Of a stretch of DNA of 64,000 nucleotides, positions 8,794 to 18,200 are shown in pieces (the first letter of the stretch is position 1; each line of letters opens with the position of its first letter). A program made the translations under genes and the position numbers. Source of the DNA: an uncultured Erythrobacter sp. (GTDB taxonomy: Bacteria; Pseudomonadota; Alphaproteobacteria; Sphingomonadales; Sphingomonadaceae); the NCBI GenBank assembly GCA_947488085.1, contig CANKYI010000001.1, forward strand, positions 2,365,928 to 2,429,927, in the 5' to 3' direction. The notes under the pieces were generated by a model. The model saw only the letters and a program-made list of their open reading frames with translations, ran no database searches and was not told the DNA's origin.

Positions 8794-9975
8794 TTAGAAG
8801 ACTTCGAAAAGTCCCGCTGCGCCCATGCCACCGCCGACACACATGGTCACGACGACATATTTCGCGCCGCGGCGCTTGCCTTCGATCAATGCGTGGCCGG
8901 TGCAGCGTGCGCCGGTCATGCCATATGGGTGACCGATAGAGATCGAGCCGCCATTGACGTTGAGGATGTCGTTATCAATGCCCAGCTTGTCGCGGCAGTA
9001 AAGCACTTGGACAGCAAAAGCCTCGTTCAGCTCCCACAAGCCTATATCGTCCATTTTCAGGCCGGTTTGCTTCAGCAATTTCGGGATCGCGAAGACCGGA
9101 CCAATACCCATTTCGTCAGGCTCTGTGCCTGCGACCGCCATGCCAACATAACGGCCAAGGGGCTGGAGACCCTTTTGTTCAGCAAGCTTGGCTTCCATCA
9201 ACACGCTGGCCGATGAGCCATCGGACAATTGCGATGCGTTACCCGCAGTGATGCAATTGCCTGGGCCCATAACAGGTTGGAGGCCTTGCAGACCTTCAAG
9301 CGTCGTGGATGGACGGTTGCCCTCGTCCTTAGTGATCGTCGTTTCGACTTCAGACACTTCGCCGGTGGCTTTGTCTTTCACCATCATAGTCGTGGTGACA
9401 GGGACGATTTCCGCATCGAAGTGACCGGCTTCCTGACCAGCAGCCGTGCGCATTTGCGATTGCAGCGCGTATTCGTCCTGCGCTTCGCGGCTGATATTGT
9501 AACGCTTGGCAACGGTTTCAGCGGTTTGCAGCATCGGCATGTAGACATTGCCGTGCATGGCGAGGAGCGATTTATCCATCGCCACTCGCATCTCTGGGGT
9601 CTGAACCATCGAGATGGAATCCTGACCGCCACCGACGACGATATCCATATTGTCGACGATGATTTGCTTGGCAGCCGTGGCGATACCCATCAGGCCCGAT
9701 GAACACTGACGATCGATCGTTTGTGCAGCAACAGATACGGGCGCGCCGCCACGAAGGGCCACTTGGCGGCCAATGTTGCCAGCCTGTGTGCCCTGTGTGA
9801 GGACTGCGCCCCAGACAACATCGTCAATCTCGCCAGCATCAATACCAGCGCGCTCAACAGCAGGAGCGAAGGATGCGGCACCAAGGGTGGCACCGGGGGT
9901 TGCGTTGAAGCCGCCTTTGTAAGCGCGGCCAATTGGCGTGCGGGCGGTGGAGACGATGACTGCGTCACGTGACAT
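8794..9975 (-). CDS. acetyl-CoA C-acyltransferase (thiolase)
   Basis: Thiolase of 393 aa. The acyl-accepting Cys is at residue 91 (RQCSSG), the catalytic His is in GHPYGMTGA (about 350) and the second Cys in [10 protein letters not shown] near the C-terminus. AAGGAAAACCCC precedes the ATG. It is the last gene of an operon with a MaoC hydratase and a small membrane protein, which favours a role in beta-oxidation (FadA-type, 3-ketoacyl-CoA thiolysis) over PHB synthesis. A LiuR-like box upstream of the operon points the same way. The substrate chain length cannot be read from the sequence. Confidence 0.93.
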   Translation of the reverse strand: MSRDAVIVSTARTPIGRAYKGGFNATPGATLGAASFAPAVERAGIDAGEIDDVVWGAVLTQGTQAGNIGRQVALRGGAPVSVAAQTIDRQCSSGLMGIATAAKQIIVDNMDIVVGGGQDSISMVQTPEMRVAMDKSLLAMHGNVYMPMLQTAETVAKRYNISREAQDEYALQSQMRTAAGQEAGHFDAEIVPVTTTMMVKDKATGEVSEVETTITKDEGNRPSTTLEGLQGLQPVMGPGNCITAGNASQLSDGSSASVLMEAKLAEQKGLQPLGRYVGMAVAGTEPDEMGIGPVFAIPKLLKQTGLKMDDIGLWELNEAFAVQVLYCRDKLGIDNDILNVNGGSISIGHPYGMTGARCTGHALIEGKRRGAKYVVVTMCVGGGMGAAGLFEVF

Positions 9976-9985
9976 GGGGTTTTCC

Positions 9986-10234
9986 TTAAATTGAAGTGAG
10001 ACGGTGACTTATGAAGTAGAAGAAGAGTGACAGAAGGGTCAGCGATAAAACCACAAATGCGGCAATCTTGGGTGACACTGTTTCACCCGACATTTTGGCC
10101 TGCCGAAGAAAGTAAACACTTCCCAACATGCTCCAAATCAAATGAGCCAAAGGCTGGTAGGGAAGATCCTGGCCGAATATGCCGAGTGCAATCGCGCCCA
10201 ATGCAAAAGTCAGCCAAAAACCGTTCCTAGGCAT
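9986..10234 (-). CDS. small three-helix membrane protein
   Basis: An 82-aa hydrophobic protein with segments at about residues 7-22, 28-45 and 58-76. No family recognised. It sits between the MaoC gene (4 nt) and the thiolase gene (10 nt) on the same strand, so it is almost certainly co-transcribed with them. The tight spacing is the best evidence that it is real. A function linked to fatty-acid use is only suggested by position. Confidence 0.65.
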   Translation of the reverse strand: MPRNGFWLTFALGAIALGIFGQDLPYQPLAHLIWSMLGSVYFLRQAKMSGETVSPKIAAFVVLSLTLLSLFFYFISHRLTSI

Positions 10235-10238
10235 TGGA

Positions 10239-10688
10239 TCAAACGAAGTAGAGCGTGATCCATTCGCAGATCAGCGCAGGCGTTTCTTCGCCTTCGATTT
10301 CCATCGTCACTTCGCAGGTTTGCTGCCATTGGCCAGGGCGCTTTTCGATCATCTCGGTCAGCTTCCAATGGCCGCGAATACGCTTACCTGCGCGTACAGG
10401 TGCAAGGAAACGGCATTTGTTGCCGCCGTAATTCACGCCCATTTTCACGCCATCAAGCTTTGGCGTATCGCTGTTCGCGCCGAGGTAGGGCATCATCGAC
10501 AATGTCATAAAGCCATGCGCGATGGTGCCGCCAAACGGGGTCATCTTAGCGGCTTCTTCGTTGATGTGGATGAATTGGTGATCGCCTGTCGCATCGGCGA
10601 ACATGTTGATCTTTTCCTGGCTCATTTCGACCCATTCACTGGTGCCGATATTTTCGCCGACCTTGGCTGCGAGATCTTGCGGGGTCAT
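10239..10688 (-). CDS. MaoC-family (R)-specific enoyl-CoA hydratase
   Basis: Hot-dog fold hydratase of 149 aa. The active-site pair is visible in ATGDHQFIH (Asp36, His41), as in PhaJ/MaoC proteins that hydrate trans-2-enoyl-CoA to (R)-3-hydroxyacyl-CoA. I start it at 10688 because AGAGGAG lies just upstream; an upstream in-frame ATG at 10787 would add 33 unlikely residues and overlap the promoter region. It leads an operon with a small membrane protein and a thiolase. Such an enzyme can feed beta-oxidation intermediates to PHB synthesis, and phaZ and phaB elsewhere in the window make that plausible. Confidence 0.9.
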   Translation of the reverse strand: MTPQDLAAKVGENIGTSEWVEMSQEKINMFADATGDHQFIHINEEAAKMTPFGGTIAHGFMTLSMMPYLGANSDTPKLDGVKMGVNYGGNKCRFLAPVRAGKRIRGHWKLTEMIEKRPGQWQQTCEVTMEIEGEETPALICEWITLYFV

Positions 10689-10730
10689 GGTGTGCTCCTC
10701 TGCCACATGGCGCGCAGAATGAGTGCGCTG

Positions 10731-10754
10731 CCAGTTTACGTTTACGTTAACTGG
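10731..10754. promoter_or_regulatory. LiuR-like operator upstream of the MaoC-thiolase operon
   Basis: TTTACGTTTACGTTAA at 10735-10750 lies inside a CCAGTT...AACTGG dyad (10731-10754), about 45-65 bases upstream of the MaoC start. Repeated TTTACG and TTAACGT half sites are characteristic of MerR-type (LiuR) and some TetR-type regulators of acyl-CoA and branched-chain amino acid catabolism. The regulator gene is not in the window, so the identity of the binding protein is inferred. Confidence 0.5.
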
Positions 10755-10830
10755 CCTCTTCATGGCAGGCAGGTGCGTCAAACGCAACGGGATTCGTGGC
10801 GCAATCGACCGGTGGAGAGCAGCGCGCGGC

Positions 10831-12249
10831 CTATGCCGTTACGGCACCGGGGTCTGGCGCGTTGCCGCTGGCTTTCGCCGCACGCTCTCGGCGGCGTTTC
10901 TCGCTCGGGGAAAGCGTCTTTTCATGGTCCAGCGCATCGCGCGCCGAATCGAGCCGAGTGACGTAGGAGTAGAGACCGGTCTGCAATCCAATGATCATCA
11001 ACATCACCGGCTGATAGGCGATCCCCTGAAACGTTGCGCCGACCAGATAGATCAGACTGGCCATCTGCAATGCGGCGGCGAGTGGCGAAATCCATGCCTC
11101 GGTTTCGTCATCGGCACCTTTCCATCGGCGATAGAGTTTCTCCATCTGCCAAATACCCAATCCATGCAGCATCAACCAGATCATTAGGCCGGGATAGCCC
11201 TGCTCGCCCAACAGCTCAAAGATTGAGGAATGGAATGCGCGCCCTTCATCGGTGACTTCGCGATATTGGATAGTGACCGTGTTCTCGGTCTCCTCCTTCA
11301 CCGGCATAGTGTAAGTGAAACTGTTCGCTTTATAGCTGTCGAACCCGCCACCGAACGGATTGCGATTGGCGTAATCAATGGTCCAATTCCACACGGCAAC
11401 GCGGGTGGAGGCGCTTTCATCGCCGCCCGGCTCGGTGATGGTGGCCATGCGTTCATAGTAGCTGGCCGGAAGGAACGGGAGTGCGCCAACCCCGATCACG
11501 CCCGCTGCTGCGATGAATAGGAACCGTTTGTTTGTGTAGCGCAAGAGCAGAACCGCCAAGGCTGCGATGCATAGAAGCCCCGTGCGCGCCTCTGTGCCGA
11601 TGGGGATCAACAGGCTGGAAAAGATCAACCCGATAGCAAACGCGCTGACCGTCCAATGCGGGCGGTAGATTGTGCCATATCGGGTAAACCACACCACCAT
11701 CGGGATCAAAGCAATCGCGACGGTCGCCAGCGTCGAGCTTTCGTAAATGCCGCTATTGTCCTGAACGAAGAATTTGAGATTGCCGTAGCCGCCGCCGCCC
11801 AGAACCGTCTTCATCCCTGTACCGATCACGATGGTCGCAACGGACAGAGTCAGCGTGAGCGCAAGCGCCTCTATCCGCGCACGGGTCGTAATCGTCAGCG
11901 GCAGGAAAATCGCGAACAGCAACGCTTTCCACACCCAATCCCATTTGGTCACCGCGCTTTCCGGGAACTGCGCGCTTTGCAAAGTCCACCAGCAATAGAG
12001 CAGCAGCAGCAACATCAGCCCTTGGCGCAGAGTAAATCGCGCGCCTTCCTTGCGGTCCAGCAGCAGCCATCCCCCAAATGCAGCGGCGAACGCGATCAAC
12101 GACACCTGCAATTCGGTGATGATCGAATAGCCAATCCGTTGCGGCGCTAGAATGTCGATATAGACATAAAGCAGCACCCACAGGAACGGACGGCGCAGGC
12201 CCAGCAACAGGATAAATCCGATAAAAGCGATGAAAACGAGATCGAGCAT
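10831..12249 (-). CDS. O-antigen-ligase-like protein, exosortase A system type
   Basis: A 472-aa polytopic membrane protein with about ten hydrophobic segments and a periplasmic loop after about residue 290. It matches my recollection of the putative O-glycosylation ligases that accompany exosortase A (N-terminal LRRPFLWVLLYVYIDILAPQ, central GTEARTGLL, and SSIFELLGEQGYPG). Wzy/WaaL-like enzymes of this type transfer or polymerise lipid-linked glycans. The C-terminus is a charged tail. The start overlaps the stop of a small upstream gene (TGATG), so translation is probably coupled. The exosortase itself is not in the window. Confidence is high for the superfamily, moderate for the subfamily. 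Confidence 0.85.
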   Translation of the reverse strand: MLDLVFIAFIGFILLLGLRRPFLWVLLYVYIDILAPQRIGYSIITELQVSLIAFAAAFGGWLLLDRKEGARFTLRQGLMLLLLLYCWWTLQSAQFPESAVTKWDWVWKALLFAIFLPLTITTRARIEALALTLTLSVATIVIGTGMKTVLGGGGYGNLKFFVQDNSGIYESSTLATVAIALIPMVVWFTRYGTIYRPHWTVSAFAIGLIFSSLLIPIGTEARTGLLCIAALAVLLLRYTNKRFLFIAAAGVIGVGALPFLPASYYERMATITEPGGDESASTRVAVWNWTIDYANRNPFGGGFDSYKANSFTYTMPVKEETENTVTIQYREVTDEGRAFHSSIFELLGEQGYPGLMIWLMLHGLGIWQMEKLYRRWKGADDETEAWISPLAAALQMASLIYLVGATFQGIAYQPVMLMIIGLQTGLYSYVTRLDSARDALDHEKTLSPSEKRRRERAAKASGNAPDPGAVTA

Positions 12250-12461
12250 CAGCTTGGCTCATCACCCGCATCGCCAGACGTCGACCGCCGTCGACGCCGC
12301 GCATTGCGTCCGGCAATCGTTCCCGCCTGTCGCTCTGCATCGGCTTTGTCCGCAATCTCTTGAATGCGTGGATCAACGTCCAGATCATTGCGCATCACCA
12401 GCCGCAGCAAAGCAATCGCAAGCAGCCCATGGCCCAGCGCAAGAGAGATGTAGTCGATCAT
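12249..12461 (-). CDS. small membrane-anchored protein coupled to the ligase gene
   Basis: A 70-aa protein starting MIDYISLALGHGLL, with one hydrophobic helix (residues 4-22), then a charged stretch (IQEIADKADAERQ) and a very basic run (NARRRRRS). Its TGA shares one base with the ligase ATG, which supports translation of this frame. The start is uncertain: an ATG at 12482 is also possible, and longer forms would overlap the divergent glycosyltransferase gene. No family recognised. Position suggests a helper of the ligase. Confidence 0.6.
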   Translation of the reverse strand: MIDYISLALGHGLLAIALLRLVMRNDLDVDPRIQEIADKADAERQAGTIAGRNARRRRRSTSGDAGDEPS

Positions 12462-12527
12462 CGCATGGGCGCGATACCGCATTGCGGTTGACGGCCCGTT
12501 AAGCAAAACTCGGTTAAAGGGCCTCGC

Positions 12528-13793
12528 ATGACGCGCATCCTCCACGTTCTTGACCACTCGCTGCCACTTCACAGCGGCTATACCTTCCGCACGCGCGCCA
12601 TTCTAAAGGCACAAGAGGCGGCGGGATTGGAAGTACGCTCAATCACGTCGCAGCGTCACAATCTCGAAGCGGAATGGGATACCGACTGCGAAGAGCATGA
12701 CGGACTAACCTTTCACCGGACACATGGGACACCCACAGGCCCGATGTTGGTGAGCGAATTGAAAGAAATGGCCGCTTTATCCGCGTCTATCCAAGAGCTC
12801 GCCAAAGAATGGCGTCCTGACGTCATTCATGCACATTCACCCGCCCTTAACGGGGGAGGCGCTTGGCGTGCCGGGAGCGCGCTGGGCATACCGCTGGTCT
12901 ATGAAATTCGCGCCTTTTGGGAAGACGCCGCTGTCGGCAATCGCACGGGCAGCAAAGGGTCCGCAAAATATCGCCTAACCCGCTCCTTAGAGACGCAGAT
13001 CGCCAACCGGGCCGATGCTGTGTTCACAATCTGCCAAGGGCTGCGCGATGATCTGATCAATCGCGGGATAGCTCCGGGAAAGATCGGGATCATGCCCAAC
13101 GGTGTTGATATGACGCTGTTCGGGGACCCGCCCCCGCGTGATGACGCTTTGGCCCATGAATTGGGCATTGCACCGGATGCACCGGTGATCGGCTATATCG
13201 GCAGTTTCTATGATTACGAAGGGGTCGACGACCTGATCGCCGCGATGCCCCTGCTGCGCGAGCGCCATCCGGGTGCGCGGGCATTGCTGGTCGGTGCGGG
13301 CGAGATGGAGAGTGCATGGCGCGCCGCCGCCTCGCAATTACCGGACCCATCCGCAGTGATCTTTACAGGCCGCGTGCCGCATCAAGAGGTCGAGCGGTAT
13401 TATTCGCTCATCGATGTGCTGGCCTATCCGCGCAAACATTCGCGTCTCACCGATCTCGTCACACCCTTAAAGCCCCTAGAAGCCATGGCCCAGCAGCGCA
13501 TCGTCGCCGCTTCCAATGTCGGCGGGCACCGCGAGCTAATCACCCATGGCGAAACCGGGTTTCTGTTCGCCCCCGATGATCCCGCCGCATGCGCGGAAGC
13601 ACTCGCCGATATGCTGGACGCGCGTGAGGGATGGGACGGCATTCGCACACGCGGCCTCGACCATGTTCGCGCCCGCCACGATTGGTCCGCGAATGTGCGA
13701 CGTTATCTAGACGTTTACCATCTCTTGCTAGCCGACGTTAAACGCGACCCTCAGCACATCGTTGAGCCGCGCGAACAGGGATTACGGGCATAG
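12528..13793 (+). CDS. glycosyltransferase family 4, exosortase A system-associated
   Basis: A 421-aa cytoplasmic GT-B fold glycosyltransferase. The N-terminus ILHVLDHSLPLHSGYTFRT is characteristic of the exosortase-A-associated GT4 family. The C-terminal half holds the donor-binding region, with VIGYIGSFYDYEG (about 222) and the E-x7-E-like region KPLEAMAQQRIVAASNVGG (about 318-337). It should add a sugar to a lipid-linked exopolysaccharide precursor. AAAGGG precedes the start. It is divergent from the ligase gene; both probably serve one surface polysaccharide pathway, whose remaining genes are elsewhere. Confidence 0.88.
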   Translation: MTRILHVLDHSLPLHSGYTFRTRAILKAQEAAGLEVRSITSQRHNLEAEWDTDCEEHDGLTFHRTHGTPTGPMLVSELKEMAALSASIQELAKEWRPDVIHAHSPALNGGGAWRAGSALGIPLVYEIRAFWEDAAVGNRTGSKGSAKYRLTRSLETQIANRADAVFTICQGLRDDLINRGIAPGKIGIMPNGVDMTLFGDPPPRDDALAHELGIAPDAPVIGYIGSFYDYEGVDDLIAAMPLLRERHPGARALLVGAGEMESAWRAAASQLPDPSAVIFTGRVPHQEVERYYSLIDVLAYPRKHSRLTDLVTPLKPLEAMAQQRIVAASNVGGHRELITHGETGFLFAPDDPAACAEALADMLDAREGWDGIRTRGLDHVRARHDWSANVRRYLDVYHLLLADVKRDPQHIVEPREQGLRA

Positions 13794-13850
13794 CGCAGCG
13801 ATCAACGCTCCTTGCCCACCACACGCCCGACAGTTGGGCAAGAGGGCACG

Positions 13851-14996
13851 ATGCGTCTGAGTAAGTTTATCGAGCGATCACCTCATGTGAAGGTTAAGCA
13901 GCGGGGCGAAAAACCCGCTTTGACCTCGATCATCTCGCATGCGTCATTTGTGCCAATGCTCACCATTTGGGGCGCGGCCCTGTTTGGCCTTTCGGTCATG
14001 GTTCTGTCGCCTGCTGCGATCACTCGCATTTCCACATTGACCGGGCTTGGCTCTATCGGTGGCATGGCGCAGATGATCTTCGCTGCCATTGCTGCGGTAT
14101 TTGGCGGAGCGTGCGCCTTTGTGATTGCCACTGCAATGCGCAACCGAATGCCCCATGATGATGATGGTGCCTCAATCGTCTCTGCCATGGCATCGCGCCG
14201 CAACCGCCCAATCAACCCCGCTGTCGAGCTGGGCAGCGAGAGCCTCGATGCGCCGCTTGAGGAATTGCCGTTCGGTGCTGATGAGAGCGCTTCAGACGAC
14301 CTGTCCTCAGGCTTGATCACCGATCAAAGCGAAGCAGAGGACGTCAGCGACCATCCGGCACTCTTGGCCACCAAAAAGCCGACCTTGGGCGAATTGTCCA
14401 TGCGCGGATATGAGGATGAAAAGCCGGTTGAGCCGGAAGCAGAGGACGAAACCCCTGGGTTCACGCGCCGTCACTTCAAAGACGCTCTGATTGAGACATG
14501 CGAGGCAGCCCCTGCCGAACAGCAAGCCGCAGTGGAAATGGACAAGCCGCAAGCCTTGGACCTTGGTGAATTTGCTGAAATGCCAGGGCGCGATGCGGTT
14601 TGGGTTCAGGAACCGCCAGAGCCTGCAGCCCAAGACGACGCAGAACCCACCGCGAACCCCACTCCAATCTTTGCCGCCCCTGTCCCGCCCGAAGGTGCAC
14701 TGGAGAAATTGCGGCAGAAATTGCCCGAAGAACTCAGCCTCGTCGAAATGGTCGAACGTTTTGCCGGTGCTCTGCATGAACACCAACAGGCCGAACGCAC
14801 CCGCTTGCCTAAAAACCCACCAATGCGTGATGCCGCTTTGGCAGAGGCTCTAAAGGCACTGACGCTGTTTACAGAGCGCGGCTTTGATACAGCCGAACCC
14901 GGTGTCGTCGATACGCAAACGAGCGAGCTGGGCCAAACAGAGCGTGAATTGCGTGATGCCTTAGTCAAGCTGCAAAGCCTGCGCGGGGCGGCCTGA
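13851..14996 (+). CDS. unknown two-helix membrane protein with acidic middle region
   Basis: A 381-aa protein of no family I recognise. A basic N-terminus is followed by two membrane helices (about 33-53 and 70-95, the second rich in Ala and Gly). A long Asp/Glu/Pro/Ala-rich, probably disordered region follows (about 100-285), then a helical C-terminal part (about 285-380, with KLRQKLPEEL and TERELRDALVKL). I start at the ATG at 13851 because AGAGG lies seven bases upstream; a TTG at 13812 is less likely. It lies between the glycosyltransferase and gltB genes with no overlap to either. The layout suggests an inner membrane anchor with a cytoplasmic interaction arm. Confidence 0.75.
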   Translation: MRLSKFIERSPHVKVKQRGEKPALTSIISHASFVPMLTIWGAALFGLSVMVLSPAAITRISTLTGLGSIGGMAQMIFAAIAAVFGGACAFVIATAMRNRMPHDDDGASIVSAMASRRNRPINPAVELGSESLDAPLEELPFGADESASDDLSSGLITDQSEAEDVSDHPALLATKKPTLGELSMRGYEDEKPVEPEAEDETPGFTRRHFKDALIETCEAAPAEQQAAVEMDKPQALDLGEFAEMPGRDAVWVQEPPEPAAQDDAEPTANPTPIFAAPVPPEGALEKLRQKLPEELSLVEMVERFAGALHEHQQAERTRLPKNPPMRDAALAEALKALTLFTERGFDTAEPGVVDTQTSELGQTERELRDALVKLQSLRGAA

Positions 14997-15255
14997 TCGA
15001 GCCAGCAATTTTCCAAAATTTGCAACCTAATCGCGAGTGAATCGCATCAGGCGCAATAAACAAAAGGCTTGCTTGGCCACCGCGTAATAATAATTCACTC
15101 TTCGCGGTTGCAAAAACTCTATTCCATCGGCAAAAGGCGCCTGAAACGCAGCGCGGTCTGGGCTATATGGTCCTGTGCGCTCGACACACACGCCATTGCC
15201 GCGAACCGCTCTGTCGGTCGCCATAGCATTGGCATCTAACAGGACGGATTTCTCC

Positions 15256-18200
15256 ATGGGATACCCCAATTCCCAGGGTCTCTATGACCCCGCCAATGAA
15301 CATGACGCCTGCGGAGTGGGCATGGTCGCGCATATTAAAGGCGCGCGCAGTCACTCTATCGTTGAACAATCGCTAGAGATTCTAGCCAAGCTGGACCATC
15401 GCGGCGCTGTGGGCGCAGACCCGCTTTTGGGCGATGGCGCTGGCTTGCTTATGCAAATCCCCCATGCTCTGATCCGGCGGTGGGCCGAAGAGCACGGTCA
15501 CGACCTACCAGCCGAAGGGCATTATGCGGTCGCCATGTGCTTTATGCCGCGGGATGAGGCGGCGCGCGACTTTGTTGCACAGCGTTTTGAGACATTTTCG
15601 GCCAAAGAAGGCCAGCGCCTGATCGGGTGGCGCGATGTGCCTGTGACGCTTGATGGATTGGGCGATGCGGTTATCGAATCGATGCCGGTCATCCAAATGG
15701 CGATCATCGCGCGCGGCGAAAATTGCGCCGATCAGGAAGCGTTTGAGCGCAAGCTGCTGGTGATCCGTAAGCAGGTCCAAAATCCTCTTGCCAAGCTTCA
15801 GGAAAAGCATGGGCTGGACGGGCTGACCGACACCTATCTGCCCAGTTTTTCCAGCCGCACTATCGTATACAAGGGCCTGCTGCTCGCGACACAGGTTCAA
15901 AGCTTTTACGACGATCTGAGCGATCCCGAATGCGAAAGCGCCTTTGGATTGGTGCACCAGCGTTTTTCCACCAACACTTTCCCCAGCTGGCGGCTGGCTC
16001 ACCCCTTCCGCTTCATTGCTCACAACGGGGAAATCAACACGGTTCGCGGCAATGTGAACTGGATGAACGCGCGCCGCCGCACGATGGAATCGGAGCTGCT
16101 GGGCGTTGATCTTGACAAAATGTGGCCGATCATCCCGCATGGGCAATCGGATACGGCGTGCCTCGACAATGCACTCGAATTGCTGCTGGCGGGCGGATAT
16201 TCGCTGGCTCATGCAATGATGATGTTGATCCCGGAAGCTTGGTCAAAGAACGACCTGATGAAGCCGGAATTGCGCAGTTTCTACGAATATCACGCGGCCT
16301 TGATGGAGCCATGGGATGGCCCGGCGGCGGTGTGCTTTACCGATGGGCGACAAATCGGCGCGACATTGGACCGCAACGGCCTGCGCCCGGCGCGCTTTTG
16401 CGTTACCAAAGACGATATCGTGTGCCTCGCTTCGGAAAGCGGCGTTCTGCCATTCGCCGAAGAAGACATTGTGCGCAAATGGCGTCTGCAACCGGGCAAG
16501 ATGCTGCTGATCGATCTGGAGCAAGGCCGGATCATTGAGGATGCGGAACTGAAAGCGGACCTCGCATCGTCCGCTCCGTTTGCCGATTGGCTGGACAAGG
16601 CACAATTCAAACTGTCCGATATCAGCGAGATTGAGCCGGAACTGTCCGAAGTTGCCGAACATGAAACAACCTTGCTGCAACGCCAGCAAGCGTTTGGATA
16701 CACGCAAGAAGACATCAGCCGTTTCTTGGAACCAATGGCAACCAAGGGCGATGATCCAATCGGGTCAATGGGCACCGACACGCCGATTGCGGTCCTCTCG
16801 GACAAAGCGCGCCTGCTCTACGATTATTTTAAGCAGAACTTCGCGCAGGTCACCAATCCGCCGATTGACCCGATCCGTGAAGAGCTGGTGATGAGCCTGC
16901 TGTCGATGATCGGTCCGCGCCCGAATTTGCTCGGCCATGATGCGGGCACACACAAACGGTTGGAGGTTGAACAACCGATCCTCACCAATGATGACCTAGC
17001 GAAAATCCGTTCGGTCGAGGCGGTTTTGGACGGCGCGTTTCGGTGTGCGACCATCGACATCACCTTTGACGCAGCGAAGGGCGTTGAAGGAATTGAGCTG
17101 GCGCTGAAAGAGATGTGTTGGGCTGCGACAGAAGCAGTGTTGCAGGATCAAAACATCCTGATCCTGTCCGATAGAGCGCAAAGCGAAGACCGCATTCCGA
17201 TGCCCGCTTTGCTCGCGACGGCAGCCGTGCATCATCATCTGGTGCGCCAAGGTTTGCGGATGCAAACAGGCCTCGTCGTGGAAACCGGCGAAGCGCGCGA
17301 AGTGCACCATTTCTGTGTGCTCGCAGGGTTCGGTGCAGAGGCCATAAACCCATATGTCGCCTTCGAAACACTCGAAGATATCCGCACTCGCAAACATTCC
17401 GAATTGAGCGCCGAAGACGTCCAGCAAAACTATATCAAAGGCGTTGGCAAAGGCATCCGCAAGGTCATGTCCAAAATGGGCATATCGACCTACCAGTCCT
17501 ATTGCGGTGCGCAGATCTTTGACGCGGTCGGGCTTAGCTCTGACTTTGTCGAGAAATACTTCACCGGCACGGCGACCACGATCGAAGGCGTTGGCCTGGA
17601 CGAAGTGGCCGAGGAAAGCGTGCGCCGCCACGCTCAGGCCTATGGCGACAATCCCTTGTATAAAGGCATGCTGGATGTTGGTGGCATCTATCAATACCGT
17701 CTGCGCGGGGAAGAGCACGCCTGGACGCCGGAAAATGTCGCCCAATTGCAGCATGCTGTGCGCGGCAATGACGCTTCGAATTACGAGGAATTCGCCAAGT
17801 CTGTGAACGAGCAGTCCGAACGGCTGCTGACCATTCGCGGGCTTATGGAGTTCAAGAAATCCGGCGATCCGGTCCCGCTGGACGAAGTTGAACCGGCAAG
17901 CGAGATCGTAAAGCGTTTCAGCACCGGCGCGATGAGCCTTGGCTCGATCAGCCACGAAGCGCACTCGACCATGGCGCTGGCTATGAACCGCATCGGCGGG
18001 CGTTCGAACACGGGCGAAGGGGGCGAGGAACCGTTCCGCTTCACTCCGCTGGAAAACGGCGATTCGATGCGCAGCCGGATCAAACAAGTGGCATCGGGAC
18101 GTTTTGGCGTGACGACGGAATATCTGGTGAACTCCGACGATATTCAGATCAAGATGGCCCAAGGCGCAAAGCCCGGCGAAGGTGGCCAGCTGCCCGGTCA

